Below are positions 1-9,008 of a DNA stretch of 64,000 nt, piece after piece. Made by a program: the position numbers and the translations under genes. The notes beneath the pieces were generated by a model. That model did no database searches and was not told the origin of the DNA. It was given only the letters and a program-made list of their open reading frames with translations. Within the stretch, counting starts at the first letter, position 1, and every line of letters starts with the position of its first letter. The DNA comes from Vibrio alfacsensis (lineage in GTDB: Bacteria; Pseudomonadota; Gammaproteobacteria; Enterobacterales; Vibrionaceae), in the NCBI RefSeq assembly GCF_003544875.1, contig NZ_CP032093.1:1550001-1614000 (forward strand), read 5' to 3'.

Positions 1-408
1 GACGCAATGGTTGAAGTCATGCTGAACTATAGAAAGGCCAATCGCAGAGAAGAGTACTATGCCTGTACAGATGTAAAAATGAATACCGCATGTCTGCCTA
101 AAGTGCTTGTTGAAATGGAATCGATAGTAACTCGGAAGTTACTCAACACGTTTGATTGGCCCAAAAGCGTTGAACATTTAAAAGTCGCAATTTTAGAAGA
201 TCTTGACCAAATACCAATTTTGCAGCGAAGCCAATATGGTGCGGCGCTAGCGCAGGCTAGGGCTTATGCTATCTACGATGGTCTTTCAAGAAGTGGACTG
301 TTTTTTGAAAAGCATAAACCATTTTGGTTCGCTAACGTTCAAATATCCGGTGAAGCACTAACAAGCATCAGAATGCACGCGCCAGGGAAAATGACATCTA
401 TGATGTGA
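1..408 (+). CDS. hypothetical protein, possibly 5'-truncated by the window
   Basis: An ORF of 133 codons starts at ATG 7, but the same frame is open back to base 1, so the gene may begin outside the window. The product is soluble, mixed charge, with no signal peptide or membrane segment; the C-terminal part holds a run of aromatic residues (HKPFWFANVQ). I recognise no family. It ends in a rho-independent terminator at 444-469, which supports a real transcript. It lies in the accessory stretch left of the vpsS-type kinase, so it could belong to a small island. Function unknown. Confidence 0.45.
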   Translation, partial: DAMVEVMLNYRKANRREEYYACTDVKMNTACLPKVLVEMESIVTRKLLNTFDWPKSVEHLKVAILEDLDQIPILQRSQYGAALAQARAYAIYDGLSRSGLFFEKHKPFWFANVQISGEALTSIRMHAPGKMTSMM

Positions 409-443
409 ATTAATTACAGTGTCACTTTTCGTGTAGTATTAGA

Positions 444-469
444 AGCGGCCAAGTTGGTCGCTTTTTTTT
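444..469 (+). terminator. rho-independent terminator of the first ORF
   Basis: Stem AGCGGCC / GGTCGCT with a five-base loop, followed by a run of eight T. It lies 35 bases after the stop codon at 408. Confidence 0.7.
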
Positions 470-781
470 GTCACACGACATTTTGTCGGATACTTTTGTC
501 TGGACTAAAGAATTGGACCGCCTGTACATAAAATTAAGTCAGTGACAGTTAGCCAAGAGTCGCTACAGGTACATCAACTCATAAATAAGTAAAGCTTCTA
601 ATTATCGATAAGCTTGAGCACGCAAGCTAATTCCCTGAGTTGGTTCCAATGAAGCCCAGAAAGAAAAGCCGAACCTTAGCGATGGGTTCGGCTTTTTGTG
701 CATTGTCGCATAGCATTTAATTGCACTATGGTGATATATTCCGGCCAAATAGATTAAGCCTTTTAATTTGTAGGTGTTTTA
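470..781. other. intergenic stretch with a second terminator
   Basis: No ORF of note. It holds the hairpin terminator at 668-698, which has no protein gene of its own, so a short untranslated RNA between about 500 and 698 is possible. I see no clear promoter to support that. Confidence 0.35.
668..698 (+). terminator. strong orphan terminator
   Basis: Stem AGCCGAACC / GGTTCGGCT, loop of about nine bases, then TTTTT. The nearest upstream gene already has its own terminator at 444-469, so this one must end another transcript, perhaps a small RNA. Confidence 0.65.
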
Positions 782-1792
782 ATGGCTAAAAAGTTAGAAT
801 TCGGAAACTACACTCTAAAGTTCGAGAGCAAAGGTTCTTCTAGATTTATACGATGATGTAGTATTTCCATCATTCTTGGAAATGAAATACAAGCGTAAAA
901 TCAAAATAAAGGTGAGTTTTTCTTCTAGATACGGAAGCAACAAGTTAGTTGATGACAAAGATGAACCTGTAGTGGGTATCAGCGGAAGAATTGTTAAGAA
1001 CACGAAACCCGTCGTGAACAAATCTTTAGAGGTCAAGGGTTAGTCGAAGATCATGAAGAGCTAGAGACTGCACCAAGTTCGACGTTTCTATTGATTCTTA
1101 ACAACCACCGACTAATCTTTTGCAAAGAGGTTCCGGGTGCGCCGACAATATCAAACTTCTGTTCGACAAGCGCTCACTTTATAAAAATCGCCCACCAAGA
1201 GTTCATTGAAGCGCAATTTGCTGAGGCGAAAGCAGCAAAGGAGCTTAACCCTGACCTCGAAAGAGTGACTAAAAGCTCGCTATTGGATAAATATCCGCGA
1301 CCAGATTTACGTATCACTCCACTGACTGACACCGAAGATTTGAGGCATTTTGTTAATCGTTTTGCTCAAATTGACAAGCTATCAATCAAACTACTTCCAA
1401 CAAACAGGGAAGAAATCGACAACGATGATTTTTGGCGTGATTTTGGTCGCCGTAAAGATAAAATGAACAGTCCAACTACACGAGTCGAATTCTACAATAA
1501 TGGTGACGGCTTGGACTTGGAAGCTGTTTATGAAGAAACCAGCTCTGCAACATCGTTTGGTAACTCTGAAATTAGCATCAAGGGGCACAATGGCGATGGC
1601 GACACATTGAAAGGTGATAACACTGACTTTGATTTGTCAGTAGAAATGGACGAAATGCCACGCGAACCTAAACAAGCTGCTGAGGCTAAATATAAGGTAT
1701 TCATGAACCTAGCAGACCAAGGGACGATTACGCTTCCAGCTTTAGCTGCTGAGGTAATTGACAAGATAAAGCTAATCTTCGACAGGCTATAA
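782..1792 (+). pseudogene. unknown-family protein, frameshifted as sequenced (about four indels)
   Basis: The start is ATG 782 (MAKKLEFGNYTLKFES). The frame then alternates between two registers at about 839, 909, 941 and 1010, and from about 1013 it is open to the stop at 1792. Joining the pieces gives one smooth protein of about 335 residues: LDLYDDVVFPSFLEMKY, KGEFFFLDTE, KLVDDKDEPVVGISGRIVKN, REQIFRGQGLVEDHEELE, then FLLILNNHRLIFCKEVPG and a long charged C-terminal half. The shifts are two apparent insertions and two deletions, two of them in AAA and CCC runs, so sequencing error is as likely as decay. The C-terminal 230 residues are intact (TTG 1091 would be an internal start). The stop is three bases before the next gene, a membrane protein, so they form an operon. 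I recognise no family. Confidence 0.5.
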
Positions 1793-1795
1793 ATC

Positions 1796-2506
1796 ATGTA
1801 TAGCTTTTCGGATGAAGAGTTAACCAGTGAGAAATCGCTCTGGGATGTCTTCAAGCTCTGTACCAGATTAAAACCAAGTAACTCACAAGTTATTTGTTTG
1901 CTAGTTGTCGCCGTACTTTTGCTTGTTAACGCGCTAGCCCTTGAAACTCCAGTTAGCAGCCTTTTAAGGGATGTTAGGAAGTGGGCAGAGTTTGGTTTTA
2001 ACTTTTCCATTACAACGATAGGCTTCTTAATCGCAGGCTTTACCATCTTCGCAACTTTATCAAAGCCAGATATGATGCTTGCGATGATGGAGCACACAAA
2101 CAAGGAAACGCAATTACCAACGCTAAAATACAACTTTTTTGCTTTCATGAAAGTGTTTATTGCTTACATTGGTATCGCATTGTTTTTCTTGTCAATAATG
2201 CTTTTTGGGCAAGTAGATGGGCTCATTTCAAACGTCGTTTCTTTGCTACCAAACAGTAAGTGTGTGAAGTATACAATTGTCGTTACAGCGTATGTATATA
2301 TGGGTGCAAGTTTCGTTTATTTGGTCATGCTGCTAATGACCTTCATCTTTAACATATACGCAATTGTAATGAACTTCTTGAGGTGGGAATATCACAAAGA
2401 AGTCGACAGGGCTGACGAACGTGAAACAGAGCAGCAGGACAAAGTAGCACAAGCAAAGTGGCGTAGTTTGGTTATAGCTTTACTTAAAAACAATAACTTA
2501 CACTGA
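1796..2506 (+). CDS. four-TM membrane protein of unknown function
   Basis: The product has 236 residues. Hydrophobic segments are at about 41-58 (VICLLVVAVLLLVNALAL), 73-94 (with TTIGFLIAGFTIFA), 119-141 (FIAYIGIALFFLSIML) and 162-195 (YVYMGASFVYLVMLLMTFIF). A charged cytoplasmic-looking tail (EVDRADERETEQQDK) follows. It starts three bases after the stop of the unknown gene at 782-1792, so the two are probably co-translated. A soluble protein joined to a small multi-TM protein in an accessory region resembles the sensor/effector layout of some phage-defence pairs, but that is inference only; no known motif is present. Confidence 0.6.
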   Translation: MYSFSDEELTSEKSLWDVFKLCTRLKPSNSQVICLLVVAVLLLVNALALETPVSSLLRDVRKWAEFGFNFSITTIGFLIAGFTIFATLSKPDMMLAMMEHTNKETQLPTLKYNFFAFMKVFIAYIGIALFFLSIMLFGQVDGLISNVVSLLPNSKCVKYTIVVTAYVYMGASFVYLVMLLMTFIFNIYAIVMNFLRWEYHKEVDRADERETEQQDKVAQAKWRSLVIALLKNNNLH

Positions 2507-2546
2507 ATTTTAGTTTTGTGTTTTGTTGGTATCCACTCTGCGGCTT

Positions 2547-2693
2547 TCATTCGACTGCCGCCTTTAACGGTAAGAAGTTTTCTTTAGCAGGATAGACCTT
2601 TGGCTGGTCTATATGCTCAAGTTTCTCCACAAACTGACGATGTTCTTTACACCAAAACACAAAGCTTCCAATTCTTTGGGGCCGCGTTTCTCA
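2547..2693 (-). pseudogene. possible C-terminal remnant of a small Cys/His protein
   Basis: On the minus strand the frame ending at the TGA (2547-2549) reads ETRPQRIGSFVFWCKEHRQF, then FVEKLEHIDQPKVYPAKE, and ends NFLPLKAAVE. The composition looks protein-like and it is open for about 48 codons, with a stop immediately upstream and no start codon or ribosome site. I recognise no family. It could be chance. Confidence 0.25.
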
Positions 2694-2889
2694 CAAACAC
2701 GAAATTATACGTAAAAATATTCAGCGCCTTGCTTGATGGATTTAAACTCTCGCCAAAAGAGTGTGCGGAATGACTCGTGAAACATGATTACGCATGTATT
2801 TGAACAATGGTGCGAAAATTGTCTTTTTCACTGAAAGTAGTCAGCAACGGCTACAGTCTTAAAAGCAAACAATGTTGTTAATCTTAGGA

Positions 2890-2935
2890 GGACATTTTAA
2901 AGTGGCTAAAACCGGACATTACTAAATTGCTCTAA
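2890..2935. repeat. paired GGACATT direct repeats, possible solo IS end
   Basis: GGACATT occurs at 2890-2896 and 2914-2920, 24 bases apart, followed by a sequence ending TCTAACA at 2937. IS21-family ends carry such spaced internal repeats and finish in a CA dinucleotide, but no istA/istB gene is adjacent. Weak evidence. Confidence 0.2.
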
Positions 2936-3083
2936 CAAAAACAGTGCGCATTATGTATATTATGTTAAATAAAGTATGGTTGTATCCGTAATCTACAATA
3001 CTTTGGGCTCCTATCCTCCCAGATTAAAAATCCGACGGACTTTGTCAGTATCATTAAACATAATCGTTATTTACTATAAAATA

Positions 3084-3131
3084 CTTAATATAGATCTTAA
3101 TAATCTATCGATTGTTAAGATCTATATTAAG
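3084..3131 (-). terminator. 17-bp perfect inverted repeat after the kinase gene
   Basis: CTTAATATAGATCTTAA at 3084-3100 is perfectly complementary to 3115-3131, with a 14-base loop. It starts three bases after the kinase stop (3135, minus strand). It is AT-rich, with only TATTTTAT after the stem on the minus strand, so it is a plausible but atypical terminator or mRNA 3'-end stabiliser. Confidence 0.5.
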
Positions 3132-3134
3132 GCG

Positions 3135-4866
3135 CTACGCTGTTTCTGAAAATGATTGAATCGCTTTGTAGATATCTTGTCTACGAATCGGTTTCGATAT
3201 GAATCCGTTCATACCAGCATTTAAACAAGTTTGCTTATCGCTATCTAAAGCATGAGCTGTTAGCGCGATAACTGGAATTGAAATGCCTTTTTTTCGAAGC
3301 TCTTTCGTTGCAGTAATGCCATCCATGACTGGCATTGAGACATCCATGAAAATCATATCGATATTTATTTGGGTCGATTCTAAGAATGCTAATGCTTCTT
3401 CGCCATGATCGACGATAAAAACATTGTGACCTAATTTGCTGAGCAATAATTTAATGACAAGTTGGTTCGATTCTGTATCTTCCACAATGAGAAGGTTCAT
3501 AGATTTTGTTTGCATACTTGATGAGATGCTCTCCGATCCTACAGGAAACTTGCGAGACAAAGTCGGTATCGTAACTCTAAATGTCGAACCTTTGCTTTCT
3601 TCACTTTCAGCTTGAATGCGACCTCGCATCATCTCAACTAAATGTTTTGTAATGGCTAGCCCAAGACCTGTGCCTCCGTAACGTCTAGTGATCGAATTGT
3701 CACCTTGGTGGAACGCCGTAAACAAATGTTCTATCTTGTCGTTAGCGATACCGATGCCCGAATCCGAAATAACAAGAGTCAATTTATTGTGGGTTTCTTC
3801 ACTTACGGATACTTGAACGCTGCCAACATCAGTAAATTTGATCGCATTACCAATCAAATTAAAAAGTATTTGAGAGAGCCTGGTGGAATCAATCCAGTAT
3901 TGTTTCGTGTTATCTAACGCTAATGTAAAGTCCAGATCAATATTCTTGTTGATAGCCGTTTGTTTTTCTGTGAAATTAAATTTGTTACCACGTCACCCAA
4001 GTCAACCCATTGTTCATTTAAATGAAATCTTCCTGACTCTATTTTGGATAAATCAAGAATGTCACTGATGATCGCAAGTAGAAGCTCTGCAGAACACTCC
4101 ATTTGATTAAGTGCTTCACGTTGTTCAATACTTAATTGTGAGTGTGTGAGTACATCAAGCATGCCCAACACAGAATTTAGTGGCGTGCGTATTTCATGAC
4201 TCATCATGGCCAGGAACTCAGACTTTGCTTGGTTTGCCTTTTCTGATTCTTCTCTCGCTTTTGCTAACTGCGCAGTTCTGACATCAACGATACGTTGTAA
4301 CTTTTCTTTGGTTTCGATATCAATAACTGCCCGTTCAATTAAAGGTCGAAAACGTCGCAGCGTTTCTTTATTTTCTATACTGAACTGGCCCTTTTGGGCG
4401 CCAATCAAAAGGATGATATTTTGGGTAACTTCAGAGCGAATGCCAGTTAATATGACCGAATTGACATGACTTTGGATAAAACTGTTCAAGTGATTGAATT
4501 CACTCAAATGTAATGGTTCGAATAACAAAATACATTCACCATTGAGCGCCCTATCGGTGACGTTACCCTGTGACCAATGCATCTTTTCAAAGACATGATT
4601 CGTAGAGATAAGCGTTTTGAATGCTTGTGCACTAGATTCACGGGTAATCACAATAAAATCATCGAAATCGATGTATTTCTTTAACACGTTATTCAAACCA
4701 GAAAAGATCTCGTTCCGGTTTTAGCCTCACTCATTGCGGAGGTTGCCGACAAAATTGCATTGTTCTCGTCTGCTAGCAGTTTTTCACGATGCCTAGCTTG
4801 TTTAAGTTCAGCTAAGGCTTCTTGAAGCGCTTCCTGTTGATATATCTCTAAATAATTATCTGTCAT
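3135..4866 (-). CDS. vpsS: VpsS-type hybrid sensor histidine kinase (frameshifted as sequenced)
   Basis: Cytoplasmic hybrid kinase of about 576 residues with no TM segment. Order: N-terminal coiled coil, a GAF-like region (about 60-190), HisKA with MMSHEIRTPLNSVLG (phospho-His), HATPase (N box LIGNAIKFTD, G boxes DSGIGIAND and GGTGLGLAIT) and a C-terminal receiver (MNLLIVEDTESN, phospho-Asp in IFMDVSMPVMDG, Lys in SKPIR). No HPt domain, so phosphate probably passes to a separate HPt protein, as V. cholerae VpsS does with LuxU. The frame breaks twice: an A is missing in AAAA near 4712 and an extra A lies near 3963; restoring both gives the continuous protein. ATG 4866 overlaps the stop of the FIST gene by 11 bases, so it is translationally coupled. 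The FIST partner and the adjacent cbb3 operon match the V. cholerae vpsV-vpsS locus. Confidence 0.8.
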
Positions 4867-6041
4867 AAGGTTTGTGGAAAATTGCTGATGAGATCATCAA
4901 GTTTCCATGTCCATTTTCGCCACCTATAAATCTACCTTGTTCACCAAAAGTAAAAGGACAGATAAATGGTAAGTGGTCTAGTTCCTGGTTAATTTGCTCA
5001 CAAACTGCGTTGATATCTTGCTTTAAGTGCAGCATAGGTCCGGCACAAAAGATATTCACTACGCCAATTTTTGTGACTTTTCTAATTTTGATTAAATGCG
5101 TTATTGACCACCCTCGCCGCTCGAGCGATCAGTTGCTTTCGACAACCTTTCATTAGCGTTAAGGTTTCCCCTTCTTTAATAGTGGAAAACAGTTCGATCC
5201 CACCATCAGGTGTTTCTCTTATCGGATGAGACAGTTTGTAATATGGCCTTTCAAAAAGACTGCCGGCAAAGCGGCCAAGAGGATATGCGCTAGTATTTGT
5301 AAATAAGAAGAACTCTTTATCAATCTGAGTTTCCTGATGATTTGTCCAGTCTCTATAGACATCTAAAGCAGGTTGATGATCAATTTCGAGTAAGCATCGA
5401 CCTTTTGTTTTCGTTGCGATGCCAGTGATGCTTGTTGGTGAGTGTCCTGCACTAAAAGCAACATCGACTGGTTGAGATGAATAAAATAGAGTTAAGCTAA
5501 TGCCGTGTTGTTCACTACCTTGCGTTGAAATTATTGACCAACGCCCCTCAATGTTATCGTCTGCGGCAGAACCACCTATAATCGGTACCAAAGTACGAAA
5601 CCGATCGTCGATACACTCTATGATTTGCTCTTCATTTCCCGGTGTCGCGTGCAATAAAATAAGATTCGGCACCTCTCCTGGGCGTTTTGCATGTAACAAG
5701 GCCATGTCCAGAGCTTCATTTACGCTAACCTCGATATTGTTACTATACCTAGAAATACCAGTCCCATATGAATGTTGACCAGAATCATAGATCGCGAATA
5801 CAGCAATAACTGGCCCTGTGTGGTATCCGTGATTGGTCATGACAGCTTGACAGGAGCTTGATCCATGAAATGAAATGCCCGAAAATTGCTCTAACAGTGC
5901 CTTTTGGATCGCCCGAAAATCGTACCCGTCTGTGTAATAACAAATGAGATGACATAAGTTCGTTTGAGCAAGTTCTGTTCGAAATTTCTCAATCGCTAAA
6001 TATTCGTCAGCGATATGAGTGAATAATGTTTGACAGTGCAT
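4856..6041 (-). CDS. vpsV: FIST-domain sensor, VpsV/NosP-type (frameshifted as sequenced)
   Basis: About 394 residues. The N-terminal FIST domain contains GISFHGSSSCQAVMTNHGY, a glycine-rich SAGHSPTSITG stretch and VPIIGGSAADD; a FIST_C region follows. No signal peptide or TM, so cytoplasmic. NosP-family FIST proteins bind heme, sense nitric oxide and control a co-transcribed hybrid kinase (P. aeruginosa NosP-NahK, V. cholerae VpsV-VpsS). The frame breaks near 5078, in CAAAATT: removing one A joins NNAFNQ to IRKVTKIGVVNIFCAGPMLH and runs to the stop at 4856. The stop overlaps the kinase start. The gene is divergent from the ccoN operon, which suits an NO/oxygen-related role. Confidence 0.75.
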
Positions 6042-6194
6042 ACGATTTTAATATTGATTGCCACGCTTCTTTTATACCAGTGCAATTAATTAGTGCTACA
6101 TTAAATTGCATTAGTTGTACAAAGAATAGCCCATTATTACGTGCCAGATCTAATTTATAAATACACTTCGACATTATTTTGGTTTAATTTGAAT

Positions 6195-6539
6195 CTAATC
6201 ACTATCTTCAGAAATACGATTCCATTCAACATTTAGATATTTATCGTCAACTTCAATAAAATCGCCTCCTTGATTTAGATCAATTTTTATACTGCTGTTT
6301 TCCTTAAGTTCAAGCGAAAAACCATCAGTTCGCTTATTTATTACGACTTTCTCTGCCCCAATTGTTACATCACATCGCTGTTTTTGTGAACAATCAACCG
6401 TGCTATTAGTCTCGTAAGTAAAGGTGCGCCAGAAAAATGCAATAACTAACAGACTGAGCATGATTAAGATTTGTGCAAGTCTTGCCTTTGTTAACTTTTG
6501 TGCGGCCATAATTCCTAATATCCTTGTTACAAACTTCAA
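6195..6539 (-). CDS. small single-TM protein of unknown function
   Basis: 114 residues, or 104 if it starts at the internal Met (MAAQKLTKAR). One TM segment (LIMLSLLVIAFFWRTF) is followed by an extracytoplasmic-looking domain with a CSQKQRC cysteine pair and an acidic tail ending in SEDSD. I recognise no named family. It sits between the FIST gene and ccoN on the minus strand, divergent from ccoN, so its promoter region is shared with the oxidase operon. Confidence 0.6.
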   Translation of the reverse strand: MKFVTRILGIMAAQKLTKARLAQILIMLSLLVIAFFWRTFTYETNSTVDCSQKQRCDVTIGAEKVVINKRTDGFSLELKENSSIKIDLNQGGDFIEVDDKYLNVEWNRISEDSD

Positions 6540-6764
6540 ACTTTTAAATAAAAAATGATTTCCTGAGGTCCAGTAAGGTTACTACTCTGTCATTGAATTG
6601 TTAATTCAAGTATAGTGACGCACTGAAAATGCCACTTTTTATTAAAGTCAGCAATGGAAATAAAGTGATGATAACACTTCAGTTCTAGAGTTTACTTGGG
6701 TGGTGTTACGACGCAAGTCGTGTTGGAAGTAAAGTGTAGTTAATTAGAAATTGGAAGCATGCAA

Positions 6765-8192
6765 ATGAGCCAAGTAAAGCAGCTTGAACAAAACTACAAC
6801 TATACAGTCGTTCGCCAATTTACCCTTGTGACCATTTTATGGGGCATAGTTGGTATGGCTGTTGGTGTTTTGATTGCCGCTCAATTAGTTTGGCCACAGC
6901 TAAACTTTGATACGCCGTGGTTGACGTACAGTCGTTTACGTCCACTGCATACTAATGCGGTAATTTTTGCGTTTGGTACCAGTGCTCTGTTCGCAACATC
7001 TTATTATGTTGTGCAGCGTACCTGTCAAACACGTCTTTTTGGTGGCCCACTCGTTGCCTTCACCTTTTGGGGATGGCAAGCAATCATCTTAGCCGCAGCA
7101 ATTACTTTACCTTTGGGTTTTACGTCCGGTAAGGAATATGCTGAGCTAGAATGGCCTATTGATATCGCGATCGCGATTGTATGGGTTTCCTACGCTGTGG
7201 TGTTCTTCGGAACACTGATTAAGCGTAATACGTCCCATATTTATGTGGCTAACTGGTTCTTCGGTGCCTTTATTATCACAGTAGCAGTACTTCACATCGT
7301 GAACAGTATGGCTATTCCTGTTGCACTAGGTAAATCTTATTCGATTTATTCTGGCGCCGTGGATGCAATGGTTCAATGGTGGTATGGACACAATGCAGTA
7401 GGGTTTCTACTCACTGCTGGTTTCCTAGGTATGATGTATTACTTTGTCCCTAAACAAGCTGAACGTCCTGTTTATTCTTACCGTCTGTCTATCGTTCACT
7501 TTTGGGCATTAGTTTCTTTGTATATTTGGGCTGGTCCTCACCATCTTCATTATACCGCGCTACCTGACTGGACACAGTCTCTAGGCATGGTGATGTCATT
7601 GGTTCTATTCGCACCATCTTGGGGTGGCATGATCAACGGTATCATGACGTTATCTGGTGCATGGCATAAACTTCGCTACGACCCTATCCTACGTTTCCTT
7701 ATCGTTTCATTGTCATTCTACGGTATGTCGACTTTCGAAGGTCCTATGATGTCGATCAAGACAGTAAACGCACTATCGCACTATACAGACTGGACAATTG
7801 GTCACGTTCACTCAGGTGCTCTAGGTTGGGTTGCTATGGTTTCCATTGGCTCTGTATACCACCTAGTTCCTCGTCTATTTGGTCAAGAGCGCATGTATTC
7901 GGTTAGCCTAATCAATGTTCACTTCTGGCTAGCGACTATCGGTACGGTTCTTTACATTGTCGCAATGTGGATCTCTGGTGTAATGCAAGGATTAATGTGG
8001 CGCGCAGTTAACTCTGACGGCACGCTAACTTACAGCTTTGTTGAATCTGTAGAAGCATCTTACCCGTTCTATTTCGTACGTTTCCTAGGTGGTTTCATCT
8101 TCCTATTTGGTATGTTCCTAATGGCATACAACACGTACAAGACGGTAACAGCGCCTAAAGAAAGCTTAAAAGCTATCCCTCAACCGGCATAA
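6765..8192 (+). CDS. ccoN: cytochrome cbb3 oxidase subunit I
   Basis: The catalytic, 12-TM heme-copper subunit of the high-affinity cbb3 terminal oxidase, which reduces O2 to water at low oxygen in the inner membrane. About 475 residues, normal for the family. Visible signatures: [13 protein letters not shown] near the N terminus, the [18 protein letters not shown] helix with the heme-Cu His-Tyr region, [15 protein letters not shown] with the CuB His pair, and [14 protein letters not shown] near the C-terminal heme ligands. I chose ATG 6765 ([10 protein letters not shown]) over ATG 6759 because GGAAG at 6753-6757 is then seven bases away. It is first in ccoNOQP. Confidence 0.95.
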   Translation: MSQVKQLEQNYNYTVVRQFTLVTILWGIVGMAVGVLIAAQLVWPQLNFDTPWLTYSRLRPLHTNAVIFAFGTSALFATSYYVVQRTCQTRLFGGPLVAFTFWGWQAIILAAAITLPLGFTSGKEYAELEWPIDIAIAIVWVSYAVVFFGTLIKRNTSHIYVANWFFGAFIITVAVLHIVNSMAIPVALGKSYSIYSGAVDAMVQWWYGHNAVGFLLTAGFLGMMYYFVPKQAERPVYSYRLSIVHFWALVSLYIWAGPHHLHYTALPDWTQSLGMVMSLVLFAPSWGGMINGIMTLSGAWHKLRYDPILRFLIVSLSFYGMSTFEGPMMSIKTVNALSHYTDWTIGHVHSGALGWVAMVSIGSVYHLVPRLFGQERMYSVSLINVHFWLATIGTVLYIVAMWISGVMQGLMWRAVNSDGTLTYSFVESVEASYPFYFVRFLGGFIFLFGMFLMAYNTYKTVTAPKESLKAIPQPA

Positions 8193-8204
8193 GGAGATTA
8201 AAGA

Positions 8205-8826
8205 ATGAGTAATAATTCGAATAATCGCCACGAAATCCTCGAACGTAATGTCGGTTTGTTGGCTATTTTCATCGTCTTTGCAATTAGCTGGGGTGCGCTT
8301 GTAGAAATCACTCCTTTGATTTTCCAGAAGCAAACGACAGAGCCTGTAGAGAATCTACGTGCTTACACGCCACTGGAAATGGAAGGTCGTGACATTTATA
8401 TCCGTGAAGGTTGTAACGTTTGTCACAGTCAGATGATTCGTCCATTCCGTTCTGAAACCGAGCGCTACGGTCACTACTCAGTTGCTGGTGAAAGCGTTTG
8501 GGAACATCCATTCCTATGGGGTTCTAAGCGTACTGGTCCGGATTTGGCGCGTGTCGGTGGACGTTACTCTGATGAATGGCACCGTGTCCACCTAATCGAT
8601 CCACGTGAACTCGTACCAGAATCAAATATGCCAGGTTTTCCTTGGCTAGAAGAGAACGTACTTGACGGCAAACTAACGCAGAAGAAGCTAGAAATCTTCC
8701 GTAATCAGTTTGGTGTTCCGTACACAGATGAACAAATCGCGAATGCGGCTAAAGAAGTAGAAGGTAAAACAGAGATGGACGCAATCATCGCTTACCTTCC
8801 AGTCTCTTGGTCATGCAATGAAATAA
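8205..8826 (+). CDS. ccoO: cytochrome cbb3 oxidase subunit II, mono-heme cytochrome c (3' frameshift)
   Basis: One N-terminal TM anchor ([20 protein letters not shown]) and a periplasmic heme c domain with CNVCH and distal Met candidates (NMPGFPW). It passes electrons from CcoP to CcoN. The normal length is about 206 residues, ending [11 protein letters not shown] at TAA 8824-8826. As sequenced there is an extra C at 8799-8800 (CTTCCAG instead of CTTCAG), which removes that stop and runs the frame into ccoQ, giving a false 267-residue CcoO-CcoQ fusion. It starts 12 bases after ccoN with an AAGGAG ribosome site. Confidence 0.9.
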
Positions 8827-8834
8827 GGGGTCAC

Positions 8835-9008
8835 ATGGATTTCGGTACAATTCATAGTATTTATACCGTGGTGCTCTTCGCTAGTTTTATTGGCATCGTT
8901 TGGTGGGCATTTAGCAAAAAGCGTAAGGCTCGCTTTGAAGAAGATGCCAACTTGGTGTTTGCTGACGAAGAACAAACGACCCCAAATAACCAAGGAGTGA
9001 AGAAGTAA
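8835..9008 (+). CDS. ccoQ: cytochrome cbb3 oxidase subunit IV
   Basis: 57 residues: [18 protein letters not shown], one TM helix, then a basic-acidic tail ([15 protein letters not shown]). It is the small non-heme CcoQ/FixQ subunit, involved in oxidase stability. ATG 8835 follows an AAGGGG ribosome site just after the restored ccoO stop. In the raw sequence it is in frame with ccoO because of an indel at 8799. Its stop TAA overlaps the ccoP ATG by one base. Confidence 0.85.
   Translation: MDFGTIHSIYTVVLFASFIGIVWWAFSKKRKARFEEDANLVFADEEQTTPNNQGVKK

Larger units (their letters stand above)
2507..3083. other. non-coding stretch with gene remnants
   Basis: No intact gene. A minus-strand reading fragment lies at 2547-2693 and a pair of direct GGACATT repeats at 2890-2920. 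The rest is AT-rich and shows nothing I can name. This looks like an island or insertion boundary next to the conserved vpsS-type kinase. Confidence 0.4.

Noticed and set aside
815..1036. Minus-strand ORF of 73 codons
   Set aside because: It lies antisense to the frameshifted gene at 782-1792, whose repaired product is protein-like; the antisense frame has no ribosome site or motif.
1528..2148. Minus-strand ORF of 206 codons
   Set aside because: It spans two plus-strand genes whose frames are better supported (membrane helices, three-base spacing).
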